A DNA stretch of 64,000 bases from Lacinutrix algicola (GTDB lineage Bacteria > Bacteroidota > Bacteroidia > Flavobacteriales > Flavobacteriaceae), in the NCBI RefSeq assembly GCF_001418085.1, contig NZ_LIQH01000039.1, forward strand, positions 248,001 to 312,000, given 5' to 3'. Below the pieces are notes generated by a model, which did not search any database, was not told the origin of the DNA, and saw nothing but the letters and a program-made list of their open reading frames with translations. How positions within the stretch are numbered: the stretch's first letter is position 1; each line of letters opens with the position of its first letter. This document shows, piece after piece, positions 62,216 to 64,000 of this stretch. The translations under genes and the position numbers were made by a program.

Positions 62216-63132
62216 TGTTATATATAGATCCAAACTCGTTAAAAATTAAAAAATCTAAAAAGGCTCATTTAGAGCACTTGATTGATTTAATATATGAACG
62301 CATTGATAATCTGGAAAATTTATATTCTAAACGTTTATTTAATAACTTTATAAGTGATGATTTAGAAACTATATTAATTGGAGATCCTCTTCAAATTCTT
62401 AATCTAAGCAAAAGGTTAAACAGTCAAATTGGATCAAACTCTAAATTGAAGAAAGATGTAGGTTATGTATTTAGTTACGATTGGTTTATTGATAAAACAA
62501 TAAAAAGATATTCTGGTTATGATCTAGCAAAAATGTTAGATATGCCAACTTGTACTTACTGTAATAGAAATTACACTACTACGGTTATCAGTAAAAATAA
62601 AAAGAAAATAATAAGACCACAATTTGATCATTATTTTGATAAAAAAAGACATCCTTTATTATCTCTTTCTTTTTTTAATTTAATTCCAAGTTGTTCAACT
62701 TGTAATAGTAATATCAAACATGGTAAAGAATTCAGTCTTAATTCTCATATTCATCCTTATATAGACAATGTTGTAGATGGTTTTGAATTTTCATATAGTT
62801 ATAAATCTGATCCTTATTATAAGAATGGATTAAAAGTAGATGTGAATGTACATAGTGATAGATTTTTAAAGAATTTCTTAACGGATTTAGAAATTGAAGA
62901 AGTTTATAATTCACATACAGATATTCTTTATGATTTGTTATATACCAAGCAAGCATATTCGGATAGGTATTTAACCATTCTTGAAGATAATATTCTTAAA
63001 GGATTCCATTTGTCTAGAAAAGACATTTATCGACTAGTTTTTGGTGTATATATGGAAAATAAAAATTTTGAGAAACGCCCTTTTAGTAAGTTTAAGAAGG
63101 ATATTTTAAGTGAGTTAGGAATAATTAGTTAA
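62215..63132 (+). CDS. HNH endonuclease, Septu PtuB-like
   Basis: Effector nuclease partner of the preceding ATPase. GTG start on the TAGTG overlap. N-terminal helical region (1-105), then the zinc-bound HNH core: Cys113/Cys116 in TCTYCNRNY, Asp138/His139 in FDHYFDKKRHPLLSLSFFNL, Cys160/Cys163 and Asn166 in SCSTCNSNIKHG. 305 residues, in the range of PtuB. The two CxxC pairs and the central D-H are all intact, so it should be active. Confidence 0.88.
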   Translation: MLYIDPNSLKIKKSKKAHLEHLIDLIYERIDNLENLYSKRLFNNFISDDLETILIGDPLQILNLSKRLNSQIGSNSKLKKDVGYVFSYDWFIDKTIKRYSGYDLAKMLDMPTCTYCNRNYTTTVISKNKKKIIRPQFDHYFDKKRHPLLSLSFFNLIPSCSTCNSNIKHGKEFSLNSHIHPYIDNVVDGFEFSYSYKSDPYYKNGLKVDVNVHSDRFLKNFLTDLEIEEVYNSHTDILYDLLYTKQAYSDRYLTILEDNILKGFHLSRKDIYRLVFGVYMENKNFEKRPFSKFKKDILSELGIIS

Positions 63133-63158
63133 TATAATGAGGTAATAAAAAAATATAG

Positions 63159-63860
63159 ATGAATAGTATAAAGGTCTACGATAATCAATTACAATCAAAA
63201 TTAAGCCATTTAAAACTGCATCCAGCATATTTACCTCACATTGGTTTAAAATATAATGAGGCTCGTGCCAAAACGCTTATTATAGCAGAGAGCCATTATG
63301 TGCACAAGGATTATAATAATAAGTTTTCTGTTGAAGATTGGTACAATAATCCAAAAGTTATTTACCAGGCACTTGATGCAAAAAATAAAGGTTATAAAGG
63401 TTGGTTTAATACTAGACAAGTTTTAGAGTATTATCAAAGTTCCAATCCATTAGCAAAAGGTCATGGGATTTTTAATAATCTTGAAATAGCATATAAAGAA
63501 ATAGGTTCAGAAGTAAAGCTATTTGATGAATGCGTATACCTTAATTACTTTCAAAGACCATCTGAGGTTGAAGGAGACTCCATTAAAGTACAAGAAATAG
63601 ACAGTGAAATTGCTTTAGAAAACTTGATGGTTCTTAACGAAGTTTTAAAACCAAACAAAATCATTTTTGTAAGTAGTAAAGCGTATCATAATTTTATGTC
63701 TAATGTAACTAAAGCGCAAAAAGACCAATTACCTTATGTTGGTTCTGTTCCACATCCATCTGCAAGTTCTTGGTGGAATAGAAAATCTAAAAAGTATGGT
63801 TTAAACGGAGCAGCAGCAACAGGTAAACAGAAGTTTATCCGCATTATGACACCAAAATAA
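63159..63860 (+). CDS. Uracil-DNA-glycosylase-superfamily-like protein
   Basis: 233 residues. The motifs recall the UDG fold: TLIIAESHY (about 39-47, with Glu44, in the place of motif A) and GSVPHPSASSWWN (195-207, His199, in the place of motif B), with KIIFVSSKAYHNFM as the intervening strand. Whether it removes bases is unknown; relatives may be nucleases or binders. 26 bp after the HNH gene on the same strand, so it is probably co-transcribed with the defence cassette. Fold assignment is by motif only. Confidence 0.55.
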   Translation: MNSIKVYDNQLQSKLSHLKLHPAYLPHIGLKYNEARAKTLIIAESHYVHKDYNNKFSVEDWYNNPKVIYQALDAKNKGYKGWFNTRQVLEYYQSSNPLAKGHGIFNNLEIAYKEIGSEVKLFDECVYLNYFQRPSEVEGDSIKVQEIDSEIALENLMVLNEVLKPNKIIFVSSKAYHNFMSNVTKAQKDQLPYVGSVPHPSASSWWNRKSKKYGLNGAAATGKQKFIRIMTPK

Positions 63861-63876
63861 AACTATTCACTTATCC

Positions 63877-64000
63877 ATGAGCATCTCCCAATTACAAACC
63901 AATCAAGTCAAAGCACCATATATGGGTAAGCCTCATTATCCTATTACTGGGCTGGATCAATTGGGTTTAAACCTTACAAGCGAGCGTATTTTCGATTGTT
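63877..64000 (+). CDS. Unidentified gene, cut by the right edge
   Basis: ATG at 63877, 16 bp after the previous stop, with 41 open codons to the edge (begins MSISQLQTNQVKAPYMGK). No family recognised from this fragment and no signal peptide. Its position continues the defence block, so it may be another part of it. Confidence 0.55.
   Translation, partial: MSISQLQTNQVKAPYMGKPHYPITGLDQLGLNLTSERIFDC

Overview
The window looks like a chromosomal segment of a marine Bacteroidota, most likely a member of the Flavobacteriia. The DNA is AT-rich, start regions lack strong Shine-Dalgarno sequences, there is a SusC/SusD pair, two proteins carry type IX secretion C-terminal sorting domains, there is a hybrid two-component regulator, and most enzymes have lipoprotein signals. 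No rRNA, intact tRNA or CRISPR array was seen.

Region 1 (1-37.5 kb) is a polysaccharide utilization locus that I read as a lambda-carrageenan (or closely related sulfated galactan) locus. It opens with the 3' part of a hybrid two-component sensor/AraC regulator. Then follow a small secreted T9SS protein, a 946-residue propeller enzyme resembling GH150 lambda-carrageenase, seven lipoprotein S1 sulfatases (all with the Cys form of the sulfatase motif), two GH110 alpha-1,3-galactosidases, a GH2 beta-galactosidase, two GH82-like beta-helix proteins, a SASA-type esterase and SusC/SusD plus a surface lipoprotein. An outer-membrane barrel gene and an EF-hand gene interrupt it on the minus strand. 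Four intergenic regions share a 27-bp motif (direct TTTACY-like half-sites 21 bp apart around AAAGACA) that is a good candidate for the regulator's operator. No enzymes for 3,6-anhydrogalactose were seen, which fits lambda- rather than kappa/iota-carrageenan.

Region 2 (37.5-46.7 kb) handles the released galactose: GntR regulator, galM, sodium/sugar symporter, galK, galT and a formylglycine-generating enzyme on the minus strand, and galE plus a LacI-type regulator divergently. The FGE would activate the sulfatases of region 1, so desulfation capacity and galactose catabolism appear to be co-transcribed.

Region 3 (46.8-53.5 kb) is an integration zone: a tyrosine recombinase truncated before its catalytic Tyr, a tRNA-3'-end-like remnant, and a small element with an intact tyrosine recombinase, an unknown protein, a HTH excisionase-like protein, a small unknown protein, a primase/helicase-like ATPase and a ~690-bp non-coding region full of CAACA/TTGTTG repeats with long inverted repeats.

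Region 4 (53.5-64 kb) is a defence island: type I restriction-modification genes hsdR-hsdM-hsdS, followed on the same strand by a PD-(D/E)XK-like nuclease, an ABC-type ATPase plus HNH nuclease pair resembling Septu (PtuA/PtuB), a protein with uracil-DNA-glycosylase-like motifs, and the start of an unidentified gene cut by the window edge.
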